The translations under genes and the position numbers were made by a program. A stretch of 64,000 nt of DNA from CAYLHF01 sp964383365. Its GTDB lineage: Bacteria; Bacteroidota; Rhodothermia; Rhodothermales; UBA10348. A model generated the notes under the pieces. That model was not told the DNA's origin and made no database searches. It saw nothing but the letters and a program-made list of their open reading frames with translations. How positions within the stretch are numbered: position 1 is the first letter of the stretch; each line of letters opens with the position of its first letter. This document shows positions 24,300 through 32,493 of this stretch, piece after piece. The stretch spans positions 9,318 to 73,317 of the forward strand of contig CAYLHF010000016.1 in the NCBI GenBank assembly GCA_964383365.1, given 5' to 3'.

Positions 24300-25817
24300 G
24301 TGAAATATATCCTTGCACTCGACCAGGGGACGACGAGCTCCCGGGCGATTCTGTTTGATCATTCCGGTACCATTGTAAGCACCGATCAGCAAGAATTCGA
24401 ACAGCTTTTTCCTCGGCCGGGGTGGGTCGAACACGATGCCTGCGAGATCTGGAACACACAGCTCGCGGTAGCCCGGTCGGCGCTGGAGAAGGAAGGGGTC
24501 TCTGCGGGAGACATCGCGGCAATCGGCATCACGAATCAGCGCGAGACCACCGTGATCTGGGACCGGCGCACAGGTGAGCCCATCTACCAGGCCATCGTCT
24601 GGCAGGATCGACGGACGGCTGCTTTTTGCGAGCAACTCAAGCGTGATGGATATGAGCCTGTCGTTCGGGAGAAAACAGGACTCCTGCTCGATCCCTACTT
24701 CAGTGGTACGAAGGTCCGCTGGATTCTGGATAACGTCGAGGGCGCGCGGTTAACGGCCGAGGCTGGTCATCTTGCCTTTGGAACGATCGACAGTTGGTTG
24801 ATATGGAACCTGACCGGCGGAAAAACGCACGTCACGGACGTGACCAATGCCTCGAGGACGCTGCTCTTCAATATCGAAACGTGTTCCTGGGACGAAGATC
24901 TGCTGGATCTGTTCGGTATACCCGCATCAGTCCTTCCCGAAGTCAGGGCATCGAGTGAGATCGTGGCCCATACGGATGCTTCTATCTTCGGAGAAGCGAT
25001 ACCGATTGGAGGAATGGCTGGAGATCAACAGGCCGCCCTTTTCGGTCAGGTGTGTACGAGGCCCGGGATGGTCAAGAACACGTACGGAACGGGATGTTTC
25101 ATGCTCATGAATACCGGGCAGGAGATCGTTCGCTCAAAGAATAATCTGCTCACAACCGTGGCATGGAAGGTCGACGGGCAGGTATCCTATGCCCTGGAAG
25201 GAAGTGTATTCGTGGGCGGAGCCGTCGTGCAGTGGCTTCGTGACGGTCTGGAACTCATCGAGTCGGCATCTGACGTCGAGGCCCTGGCTCTCAAGGTGGA
25301 ATCGAGCGAGGGTGTGTACATCGTTCCCGCCTTTACGGGTATGGGCGCTCCGCACTGGGATCCGTACGCACGCGGGTCCATACACGGGCTAACCCGGGGA
25401 TCGACGGCCGCACATTTCGCGCGCGCCTCTCTCGAAAGCATCGCCTTTCAGGTCGCCGATGTGATCGGGGCCATGGAGAAAGACTCCGGCCTTGAACTGC
25501 TGGAATTGCGAGTGGACGGAGGGGCTGCCGAGAACAATTTGCTGATGCAGTTCCAGGCGGATATGCTGGGTGTGCCGGTGCTTCGTCCTGAAATTCTGGA
25601 GTCAACGGCTCTGGGTGCGGCGTATCTGGCAGGCCTCGCGGTGGGATTCTGGAGCGGGACATCCGAACTTGCCGACCACTGGCAACTCGACCATCGCTTT
25701 GACGCCTCGATGGAGAAGAGCGAAGTAAGCGGTCTCAGAAAAGGCTGGTCCCGGGCCGTGGCCCGGTCGCTGGCATGGATCGAAGACGAATCTTTAACAG
25801 ACCCGGACCCATCATGA
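24300..25817 (+). CDS. glpK: Glycerol kinase
   Basis: Phosphorylates glycerol with ATP to glycerol-3-phosphate. The 505-residue product has the FGGY-family motifs: ALDQGTTSSRAILFD, FPRPGWVEHDACEIW, AIGITNQRETTVIWDR, the central GMAGDQQAALFGQ, and the C-terminal RVDGGAAENNLLMQFQADML with LESTALGAAYLAGLAVGFW. The start is a GTG at 24300. Its stop overlaps the glpF start (ATGA). The pair forms a glycerol uptake and trapping unit inserted between the leucine and arginine operons. No glpD or glpR is adjacent. Confidence 0.96.
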   Translation: MKYILALDQGTTSSRAILFDHSGTIVSTDQQEFEQLFPRPGWVEHDACEIWNTQLAVARSALEKEGVSAGDIAAIGITNQRETTVIWDRRTGEPIYQAIVWQDRRTAAFCEQLKRDGYEPVVREKTGLLLDPYFSGTKVRWILDNVEGARLTAEAGHLAFGTIDSWLIWNLTGGKTHVTDVTNASRTLLFNIETCSWDEDLLDLFGIPASVLPEVRASSEIVAHTDASIFGEAIPIGGMAGDQQAALFGQVCTRPGMVKNTYGTGCFMLMNTGQEIVRSKNNLLTTVAWKVDGQVSYALEGSVFVGGAVVQWLRDGLELIESASDVEALALKVESSEGVYIVPAFTGMGAPHWDPYARGSIHGLTRGSTAAHFARASLESIAFQVADVIGAMEKDSGLELLELRVDGGAAENNLLMQFQADMLGVPVLRPEILESTALGAAYLAGLAVGFWSGTSELADHWQLDHRFDASMEKSEVSGLRKGWSRAVARSLAWIEDESLTDPDPS

Positions 25818-26527
25818 CACCCTTCATCGCTGAAATCATCGGTACCGCCCTTCTGATCTTGCTCGGAGACGGCGTCGTCGCAAACGTGGTTCTCGCTCGT
25901 ACCAAGGGCAACGGTTCGGGGTGGATCGTGATTACGTGGGGATGGGGGCTTGGTGTTTTTGTCGGCGTGTATACGGTGGCCGCCTACAGCGGAGCCCATA
26001 TTAACCCGGCGGTAACGATCGGACTGGCTGCCGCCGGAAAGTTCTCCTGGTCGCTCGTTCCGATGTACGTGTCAGCGCAATTCATCGGAGCAGCCCTCGG
26101 AGCGCTGCTGGTGTGGCTACATTACAAACGACATTTCGACGTATCAGAAGATCCTGATCTCAAACTGGCGGTGTTTTCGACGGGACCGGAAATCCGGAGT
26201 ACGCTCTGGAACTTCGTCACCGAAGTAATCGGCACGTTTGTGCTCGTTTTTGGAGTCCTGAGTCTCGCAGCGCCGGACACGGGACTGGGATCGCTCGATG
26301 CCCTTCCCGTCGCCCTGCTTGTCCTCGCCATCGGGCTCTCACTGGGAGGACCAACCGGTTACGCGATCAATCCTGCCCGGGATCTGGGTCCCCGTATCAT
26401 GCACGCCCTCCTTCCCATTCCCGGCAAACGGGACAGCGATTGGGGCTATGCCTGGATTCCCGTAATCGGGCCGATTGTTGGTGGTCTTCTGGCCGCATTG
26501 TTGTATGGGGTCCTCATTCACGGGTGA
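25814..26527 (+). CDS. glpF: Glycerol uptake facilitator (aquaglyceroporin, MIP family)
   Basis: Inner-membrane channel for passive glycerol entry. The 237-residue product has six hydrophobic helices and both half-helix boxes, HINPAVT and AINPARD. The GlpF-type DLGPRIMHALLPIPGKRDSDWGYAWIPVIGP segment follows the second box, and its Asp after NPAR is the residue typical of glycerol-conducting rather than water-only channels. I chose the ATG at 25814, which overlaps the glpK stop; a longer frame adds only polar residues. Confidence 0.95.
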   Translation: MTPFIAEIIGTALLILLGDGVVANVVLARTKGNGSGWIVITWGWGLGVFVGVYTVAAYSGAHINPAVTIGLAAAGKFSWSLVPMYVSAQFIGAALGALLVWLHYKRHFDVSEDPDLKLAVFSTGPEIRSTLWNFVTEVIGTFVLVFGVLSLAAPDTGLGSLDALPVALLVLAIGLSLGGPTGYAINPARDLGPRIMHALLPIPGKRDSDWGYAWIPVIGPIVGGLLAALLYGVLIHG

Positions 26528-26583
26528 TACGATGACGTCAGACGATTGCTAAAGCATGAAGAAAAGCGCTTCCAGTAGTCATT

Positions 26584-26611
26584 TATTGTCACGAAAGTGT
26601 GTTTAGACTTG
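26584..26611 (+). promoter_or_regulatory. Candidate promoter of the arginine operon
   Basis: TTG (26586-26588) and TAGACTTG (26604-26611) resemble the Bacteroidota promoter with one mismatch in the TAnnTTTG element and a shorter than usual spacer. It would start a transcript about 30 bases before the Arg-rich leader peptide. The 310 bases between glpF and argG hold this element, the leader peptide and the terminator, and nothing else I can assign. Confidence 0.35.
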
Positions 26612-26646
26612 ATCCAGTGGGTTTCTATGCCGTATCATCGCCGACC

Positions 26647-26757
26647 ATGATTACGGCGACCCTCATAGCAAGCTCCCTGCGACGACGTATCCGACGCGTC
26701 CGACCGGTGTCCGATTGTGACACACGGGTGGTGAGCATTTGCCGTATGGAATCGTAA
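26647..26757 (+). CDS. Arginine-rich leader peptide of the arginine operon
   Basis: A 36-codon frame from ATG 26647 to TAA 26755-26757. Residues 11-20 read LRRRIRRVRP: six arginines within eight residues, with eight Arg in the whole peptide. The codons are CGA, CGA, CGT, CGA, CGC and CGA in that cluster. The frame stops 23 bases before a perfect terminator hairpin and 80 bases before argG. Composition, position and terminator together match ribosome-mediated attenuation by arginyl-tRNA. No strong Shine-Dalgarno sequence precedes it. I did not find an unambiguous antiterminator pairing by eye. Confidence 0.72.
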   Translation: MITATLIASSLRRRIRRVRPVSDCDTRVVSICRMES

Positions 26758-26780
26758 GAGGGTACACACCGACAGATTTC

Positions 26781-26818
26781 AGGGCGCTGATCCATCCGGA
26801 TCAGCGCCCTTTCTTTTT
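26781..26818 (+). terminator. Intrinsic terminator (attenuator) upstream of argG
   Basis: A perfect 13-bp stem: AGGGCGCTGATCC (26781-26793) pairs with GGATCAGCGCCCT (26798-26810) around a four-base ATCC loop, followed by TTCTTTTT. It lies between the Arg-rich leader peptide and argG (ATG 26838), where a terminator would stop the operon unless it is disrupted. There is no gene just upstream that needs it other than glpF, 250 bases back. Confidence 0.88.
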
Positions 26819-26837
26819 ATCCCAATATGTATATCCC

Positions 26838-28052
26838 ATGTCTATCATACTCGCATTCAGTGGCGGCCTCGACACCAGTTTTTGTGTGCCATTCCTGAAA
26901 GAGAAGTACGACGTTCCGGTCATTACCGTTACGGTCAATACCGGCGGACTTTCAAAGGAAGATGCCGAGGCGATTGAAGCGCACGCGTTGAAACTCGGTG
27001 CCGACGCTCATTACACGATCGATGCCCGCGCGGATCTGTTTGAGTCCCATCTGTCGTGGCTCATCAAGGGTAACGTTCTGCGCGGAGGGGTCTATCCGTT
27101 GTGCGTGGGATCGGAGCGGGTCGTTCAGGCAAAGCACATCGTCGCAAAAGCGAAAGAACTGGGTGCCCACGCGGTAGCGCACGGATCCACGGGGGCAGGG
27201 AATGACCAGGTCCGATTCGATGTGGCCCTTCGGGTACTGGCCGAAGATCTTCAGATCATCACGCCCATTCGGGACGAGGGACTTTCGCGTTCCGATACGA
27301 CCGCATATCTGGAGGAACGGGGGATTACTGTGGATACGTCGACAACGACGTACTCGGTCAATGCGGGGCTCTGGGGAACGACCATTGGCGGTAATGAGAC
27401 GCTTTCGACGGCTCGCCCACTACCGGATGCCGCATACCCGACGACCTGCTCTCCATCGAGTGCCCCTGATTTCAAGGATGAATTCGTTCTCTCCTTCGAG
27501 AAGGGCCTGCCAGTTGCCATTGACGGTGTGTCGATGGATCCGGTCGATCTCGTCGAAACACTGAATGAACGCGCGGCTGCCTCGGGGGTCGGAAGGGATA
27601 TTCACGTCGGAGACACCATTCTTGGTATCAAGGGGCGGGTGGCCTTCGAGGCTCCTGCCGCTTCGGTCCTGCTGCCTGCTCACCGGGAACTCGAGAAGAT
27701 CGTCCTCTCCAAATGGCAACGGTTTCAGAAGGATCACCTGGCCGATTTCTACGGCATGCTGCTGCACGAGGGTCAGTATTTCGATCCCGTCATGCGAGAC
27801 GTCGAGGCTCTGTTGGATTCATCCCAGAAGGTGGTCACGGGATCCGTTAGCGTGAGCCTTTTCAAGGGTCACGTAAGCATTCAGGGATGCGAGAGTCCAT
27901 TCTCCATGTTTGATGCTGCCGTCGCCACGTATGGAGAATCCAATACCCTCTGGGATGGGCGCGACGCCAGGGGATTTACCCGAATTGTCGGACTTCAATC
28001 CTATCTGTCAGCGCAGGCAAGAAAGGAACCCGAACTCTCATCGTCACTCTGA
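26838..28052 (+). CDS. argG: Argininosuccinate synthase
   Basis: ATP-dependent ligation of citrulline and aspartate. The 404-residue product begins MSIILAFSGGLDTSFCVPFL with the PP-loop SGGLDTS. It contains AHGSTGAGNDQVRFD and the central YSVNAGLWGTTIGGNE region. It starts 20 bases after the attenuator T tract. An upstream in-frame ATG at 26739 would run through the terminator and is rejected. In the arginine operon it is placed first, as in other Bacteroidota-type clusters. Confidence 0.95.
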   Translation: MSIILAFSGGLDTSFCVPFLKEKYDVPVITVTVNTGGLSKEDAEAIEAHALKLGADAHYTIDARADLFESHLSWLIKGNVLRGGVYPLCVGSERVVQAKHIVAKAKELGAHAVAHGSTGAGNDQVRFDVALRVLAEDLQIITPIRDEGLSRSDTTAYLEERGITVDTSTTTYSVNAGLWGTTIGGNETLSTARPLPDAAYPTTCSPSSAPDFKDEFVLSFEKGLPVAIDGVSMDPVDLVETLNERAAASGVGRDIHVGDTILGIKGRVAFEAPAASVLLPAHRELEKIVLSKWQRFQKDHLADFYGMLLHEGQYFDPVMRDVEALLDSSQKVVTGSVSVSLFKGHVSIQGCESPFSMFDAAVATYGESNTLWDGRDARGFTRIVGLQSYLSAQARKEPELSSSL

Positions 28053-28125
28053 TAATCTGAATCGCCTCACATGGAGGCTAACGCATCCGAACACTCGGAA
28101 CAGGTGTAATACACGACCCAAGATC

Positions 28126-29214
28126 ATGAATACTTCCCTTACCACCGTAGATCACATCGCATCGACCGCATCCAACTGCGAACTCGAACACGGCGTCCTC
28201 ACATCCGACTATATCGTCGCGGAAGAGGGGTACTGTGTCGTCGTCCGGGCGAAAGAGGAAAAACAAATCTACAATCAGCTCGAATGCACCGACGGTCAGT
28301 TTCAGACCATCAAGGAGGGAGACGTGTTCGTCGGTGTCCTTGGCGAGCGGAAAGCCCTCAAGGGATATAGCGGGGGGATTCCAAGACATATTCAGCCGGG
28401 TGATCAGCTCAACGTACTGAATATGGGTGGGATTCTGGGAGTATGTTCCTCCGACCACCCAGACCTCGGACGGGCGCTTCGGGTGGAGGTTATCGGAGCC
28501 GCGATGACGGAGCACACCGATCGGCTCGTCCACGCGCGGATTCAGGATGCTGCGCTGCCGCCGGCCGAATGTCTGGTCCATTCAACACCGATCGTGATGG
28601 TGAGCGGGACGGCGATGAATACGGGCAAGACGTGGGCTGCATGCGAAATCATTTCCGGTCTGACCGCCCACGGGTTGCGGGTTGCTGCGTGCAAGGCGAC
28701 CGGTGCCTCGCTCAAACGAGACGCCAGAAATATGGCCGAGCACGGCGCCGTCGCGACAGCCACGTTTACGGATGCCGGGGTGGTTTCGTCAACCGGAAAG
28801 GCGATGTCGCACTACGCGAAAGGGTTGATCCGGCACCTGAATACGTTTCATCCGGACGTCATCGTGATCGAATTGGGGGACGGTCTGATCGGATATTACG
28901 GCGTAGATGAGTTGTTGCAGGATAAAGAGTTACAGCAGTTTACCGTGGCTCATGTCCTGACGGCAACCGACCTCGCCGGGGTCTGGGCGGCCGATGAGCT
29001 CTTCAAGAAGAGGTACAAGGCACCCATTTCGGTCGTAGCCGGTCCCGTAACGGACAATCTGGTCGGCAAGCAGTATATCCGGCAGGTCATGGGAATTCCC
29101 GCGATGAATGCGCGGACGGACAACCAGGAACTCGCCGATCTGGTCGCAGGGGCCGTTCACGATGAAGTTCAGTACGTTCGGCTTCCGGGAAAGGCATTCC
29201 AGGTCGCCGTCTAG
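28126..29214 (+). CDS. P-loop NTPase-like protein of unknown function in the arginine operon
   Basis: A 362-residue protein I cannot place in a characterised family. Residues about 20-155 look like a beta-rich domain with repeated Gly turns (GDVFVGVLGERKALKGYSGG, LNVLNMGGILG). Residues 161-169 are a P-loop, GTAMNTGKT, followed by LTAHGLRVAACKATGA and a Walker-B-like DVIVIELGDGLIGYYG (244-259), reminiscent of dethiobiotin-synthetase/MobB-like folds and, distantly, of DUF1611 proteins. It lies between argG and argC, 12 bases before argC, where related operons carry an acyltransferase gene. A role in making N-acylglutamate is a hypothesis only. The start ATG at 28126 is 73 bases after argG. Confidence 0.6.
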   Translation: MNTSLTTVDHIASTASNCELEHGVLTSDYIVAEEGYCVVVRAKEEKQIYNQLECTDGQFQTIKEGDVFVGVLGERKALKGYSGGIPRHIQPGDQLNVLNMGGILGVCSSDHPDLGRALRVEVIGAAMTEHTDRLVHARIQDAALPPAECLVHSTPIVMVSGTAMNTGKTWAACEIISGLTAHGLRVAACKATGASLKRDARNMAEHGAVATATFTDAGVVSSTGKAMSHYAKGLIRHLNTFHPDVIVIELGDGLIGYYGVDELLQDKELQQFTVAHVLTATDLAGVWAADELFKKRYKAPISVVAGPVTDNLVGKQYIRQVMGIPAMNARTDNQELADLVAGAVHDEVQYVRLPGKAFQVAV

Positions 29215-29226
29215 TCAGCAAAAAAA

Positions 29227-30264
29227 ATGACACCAGAAAGAATCATACGAGCGGGTGTCCTGCACGGGGCAGGCTATGTCGGTGCGGAACTGATCCAGCT
29301 TCTCCTTGCGCATCCATTCGTTACGCTTGACGTAGTCACGAGCACGTCTCAGGCTGGTCAGTCGCTCGCGTCTGTGCATCCGTCTCTGACGGGGCGGACG
29401 TCACTGATGTTCACAGATTCGTACGACAACGCAGACGGTCTCGACGTGGTCTTTATCGCTGCCGGTCATGGCAAGGGTGCGACGGCCGTGAAAGAGCTAC
29501 ATACCGGGGGGTACGCGGGCAAAATTATCGACATGAGTGCCGATTTCAGGCTGAAAAGCGTGAATACCTATGAGGTGACGTATGGAGTCGAGCACCCGAT
29601 TCCAACTCTACTTGACGATGCGGTCTACGGCCTACCGGAATTGACGGCGGTAACACCTCTTCACCGACTGGTGGCGAATCCGGGGTGTTTTGCCACCGGA
29701 CTCTCCCTTGCGCTCACGCCGCTGGCACGGGCCGGATGTTCCGGCACCGCCCATGTTACGGCCCTGACGGGCGCATCAGGATCCGGTAACCGGCCGAGTC
29801 CGACGACACACTATCCCACGCGAGATGGAAACGTCCGGGCATACCGGATATTCAACCACAGACATCTGGCCGAAGTCGATCAGTTTGTAGGAGATGCTAT
29901 CTCGGTTTCCTTCGTGCCCGTGTCAGGACCCTGGACGAGGGGCATCTGGGGGACAATTCACTTTCAGTCTACGGGAGGACGCATGGATTCCGGAGACCTG
30001 AGTAGATTATTCGAATCGGCCTACGGCGACAAACCGTTTGTGCGTCTCTGGCCCGGTGTCCTCCCGGAGCTTCGTTTTTCCCTCGGGACGCCATTTTGCG
30101 ATATCGGATGGATCGGGAAAGATGACCAAACGGTGATCGGGTTTGCACTCGATAACCTCCTCAAGGGCGCTGCGTCGCAGGCGATTCAGAACATGAACCT
30201 GATAACCGGTCTTCCCGAAACCACCGGACTTCTACCCGAACAGATCCCATGTACCAATCAATGA
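29227..30264 (+). CDS. argC: N-acyl-gamma-glutamyl-phosphate reductase
   Basis: NADPH-dependent reduction of acylglutamyl phosphate to the semialdehyde. The 345-residue product shows the dinucleotide motif GVLHGAGYVGAELIQLL, the catalytic Cys154 in LVANPGCFATG, and the usual FIAAGHGKGATAV and VSFVPVSGPWTRGIWGT segments. GxGxxG here is GAGYVG with a preceding HG in place of the common GA. The stop overlaps the argD start (ATGA at 30261-30264). Confidence 0.94.
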   Translation: MTPERIIRAGVLHGAGYVGAELIQLLLAHPFVTLDVVTSTSQAGQSLASVHPSLTGRTSLMFTDSYDNADGLDVVFIAAGHGKGATAVKELHTGGYAGKIIDMSADFRLKSVNTYEVTYGVEHPIPTLLDDAVYGLPELTAVTPLHRLVANPGCFATGLSLALTPLARAGCSGTAHVTALTGASGSGNRPSPTTHYPTRDGNVRAYRIFNHRHLAEVDQFVGDAISVSFVPVSGPWTRGIWGTIHFQSTGGRMDSGDLSRLFESAYGDKPFVRLWPGVLPELRFSLGTPFCDIGWIGKDDQTVIGFALDNLLKGAASQAIQNMNLITGLPETTGLLPEQIPCTNQ

Positions 30265-31433
30265 ACACCGATCAAGTGATGGCTCTGGAGGACAAATTCC
30301 AGATCCCAACCTACTCAAAAATGCCATTGGCTCTGGTCCATGGAGAGGGCGCAACGGTCACCGATGCCGACGGGAAGTCGTACCTGGATTACTACGGCGG
30401 GCACTGCGTGACACTGCTTGGGCACCGGCATCCCGCGGTCGTGGCGGCGATCAAAGCACAGGCCGACGAACTTCTGTTCTATTCAAATGCAGTCTACAGC
30501 CCCGTTCGTGCAGCTGCCACCGAGAAACTGGCTAATCTTGCCCCGGAAGGTCTCCAGAATGTTTTTTTCTGCAACTCCGGGACGGAAGCCAACGAGACGG
30601 CCCTTAAGCTGGCACGCTCCTTTACCGGCAGAAACGATGTCATTGCAATGGTGGGAGACTTTCACGGACGGACGCTTGGAAGCCTGGCTACGACGTGGAA
30701 TCCGGCCTATCGAGAACCTTACGCGTATGCCCTTCCACGTACATATTTTGTCGATTTTTCCGATTTGAAAGCGCTCGACACTGCGCTGCGAAACCATCCG
30801 GACGTGGCTGCCGTCATTGTTGAGCCAATACAGAGTATGGCCGGCGTGGTGACCGCGGATGCAGTGTATTTTCAGGGTGTTCGCTCGTTGTGTGACACGC
30901 ATGGTGTCGTCCTGATTTTCGACGAGGTTCAAACGGGGGTCGGGAGAACGGGCTCATTCTCTATCTCTACCGGTTTTTCAATCAAACCAGACATCATCAC
31001 ACTCGCCAAGAGCCTCGGCTCAGGCGTACCGGTCGGGGCCGTCCTGATTGACGATGCGATCGCCTCTGAAGTAAGGCCCGGCGATCAGGGCACGACGTTC
31101 GGGGGCGGGATGATTGCGATGGCCGCCGTTGAGGCGACACTTACCACGCTCGTTGACGAGGAGTTGATGGCGCGAGCCCCCGTCATTTTCGATCGAATCA
31201 AAGCCGGTCTGTCCGTACCGGTGACGGGTGCGGGGTGTCTCATCGGTGTGAAGCTACCGTGCGCCGCAAGACCGATACTCACGTTACTTCGGGAATTCGG
31301 CATTCTGGCCGGTGGTTCGGCCGATCCAAATGTAATCCGACTCATGCCCCCGATAGTCACGACCGACGATGAGATCGACCGGTTCTCGACCACGTTTGAA
31401 TCCATTCTTGCAGATGTACTGGAGCCGGTATAA
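30261..31433 (+). CDS. argD: Acylornithine aminotransferase (class III PLP)
   Basis: Transfers an amino group from glutamate to the acylglutamate semialdehyde. The 390-residue product has FFCNSGTEANETALKLAR, GDFHGRTLGSLATT, IFDEVQTGVGRTG and the PLP lysine in ITLAKSLGSGVPVGA. I chose the ATG at 30261, overlapping the argC stop; another ATG at 30249 lies four codons upstream inside argC. Whether it acts on acetyl- or succinyl-ornithine cannot be read here and depends on the argF' homologue downstream. Confidence 0.93.
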   Translation: MNTDQVMALEDKFQIPTYSKMPLALVHGEGATVTDADGKSYLDYYGGHCVTLLGHRHPAVVAAIKAQADELLFYSNAVYSPVRAAATEKLANLAPEGLQNVFFCNSGTEANETALKLARSFTGRNDVIAMVGDFHGRTLGSLATTWNPAYREPYAYALPRTYFVDFSDLKALDTALRNHPDVAAVIVEPIQSMAGVVTADAVYFQGVRSLCDTHGVVLIFDEVQTGVGRTGSFSISTGFSIKPDIITLAKSLGSGVPVGAVLIDDAIASEVRPGDQGTTFGGGMIAMAAVEATLTTLVDEELMARAPVIFDRIKAGLSVPVTGAGCLIGVKLPCAARPILTLLREFGILAGGSADPNVIRLMPPIVTTDDEIDRFSTTFESILADVLEPV

Positions 31434-31437
31434 GCGA

Positions 31438-32493
31438 ATGAATCATGTCCTGAATTGGGATGCCCTCCCGAAAGAATCCTGGGAATCGTGTCTGGAAACA
31501 GCTCTTCGGTGCGGACATGACCGCGCGATTGGACGTGGAGTGGCTACCGGACACTCCCTTGGAATGCTCTTTTTCAACCCGTCGCTCAGAACACGCACGT
31601 CGATGGAACTGGCTGCCGCCGAACTGGGAGCGCATCCAACCACACTCACTCCCGGTCAGGGTGTCTGGAATTTTGCCTGGGAACGTGGGGTTCGAATGGA
31701 CGGAGCAGAATCGGAACATATTCAGGAGGCAATAGGGGTGTTGTCGAGGTATTACGACGCGCTGGGAGTGCGCCTTTTTGCGTCGATGACGGATCGAGAA
31801 AGCGACAGGTCCGATTCGCGGCTCACGCAGATAGTCCAAGCAGCGGGCGTACCGGTCATCAATCTTGAATCTGCCCGCTTCCATCCGTGTCAGGCCCTGG
31901 CCGATGCTGCCGTGATGACGGCCAGATTCGGTGATCGGATCGCGCAGAAAAAATTTGTCTTGTCGTGGGCACCGCATCCCAGGGCTCTGCCGATGGCCGT
32001 ACCCAATTCGGCACTACTGGCAGCCGCCCGGCTTGGAATGGACGTGACGGTAGCCTCTCCGAAGACGCATCGACTCGACGCAGACGTGGTCGAGATGGCG
32101 CGGTCGTACGGTGTAAACGTATGTGAGACGGATGATCAGAATGCCGCAGCCGATGGTGCTGATATCATTTATGCCAAGGCCTGGGGAGGATCGATGGGGT
32201 ACGACGAACCCGATAGAGAGGAGATGATTCGAATGTCGAATGCTGACTGGAAGATCGATTCAGTCCTGATGGACACGACTAACGAAGCGGGATTCATGCA
32301 CTGTCTTCCCGTGCGGCGGAATGTGGTGGTGGACGATGGTGTGTTAGGTGGTCCGCGAGCCCTTCATCTGGATCAGGCGGAATACAGGATTCATGCCCAG
32401 AAAGCCATACTCGCGCATGTCTGGGATCTGAATCTCGGCGCGGAAGCCGGGTCGACAGCAGGTACGTCGGTGACGGAGGCCTGTCATGGATGA
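31438..32493 (+). CDS. argF': N-acylornithine carbamoyltransferase (succinylornithine-type residue 92)
   Basis: Carbamoylates an N-acylated ornithine rather than free ornithine. The 351-residue product has the carbamoyl-phosphate motif FFNPSLRTRTSME, HPCQALAD, and HCLPVRRNVVVDD. It carries Trp77 in GVWNF, and the following region MDGAESEHIQEA aligns without gaps to Xanthomonas AOTCase MDGDTEEHIAE. Position 92, Glu in that enzyme, is Ser here. From published mutagenesis as I recall it, small residues or Pro at 92 switch the enzyme to succinylornithine. The gene starts 4 bases after argD and overlaps argB by 8 bases. Confidence 0.88.
   Translation: MNHVLNWDALPKESWESCLETALRCGHDRAIGRGVATGHSLGMLFFNPSLRTRTSMELAAAELGAHPTTLTPGQGVWNFAWERGVRMDGAESEHIQEAIGVLSRYYDALGVRLFASMTDRESDRSDSRLTQIVQAAGVPVINLESARFHPCQALADAAVMTARFGDRIAQKKFVLSWAPHPRALPMAVPNSALLAAARLGMDVTVASPKTHRLDADVVEMARSYGVNVCETDDQNAAADGADIIYAKAWGGSMGYDEPDREEMIRMSNADWKIDSVLMDTTNEAGFMHCLPVRRNVVVDDGVLGGPRALHLDQAEYRIHAQKAILAHVWDLNLGAEAGSTAGTSVTEACHG

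Noticed and set aside
23664..24635. A 323-codon minus-strand frame across leuD and glpK
   Set aside because: It runs antisense to two well-conserved genes, and its composition looks like a complementary-strand artefact.
26739..26837. An argG start at 26739, extending the protein by 33 residues
   Set aside because: The extension would have to be translated through the 13-bp terminator hairpin, and the family start MSIILAFSGGLDTS is at 26838.
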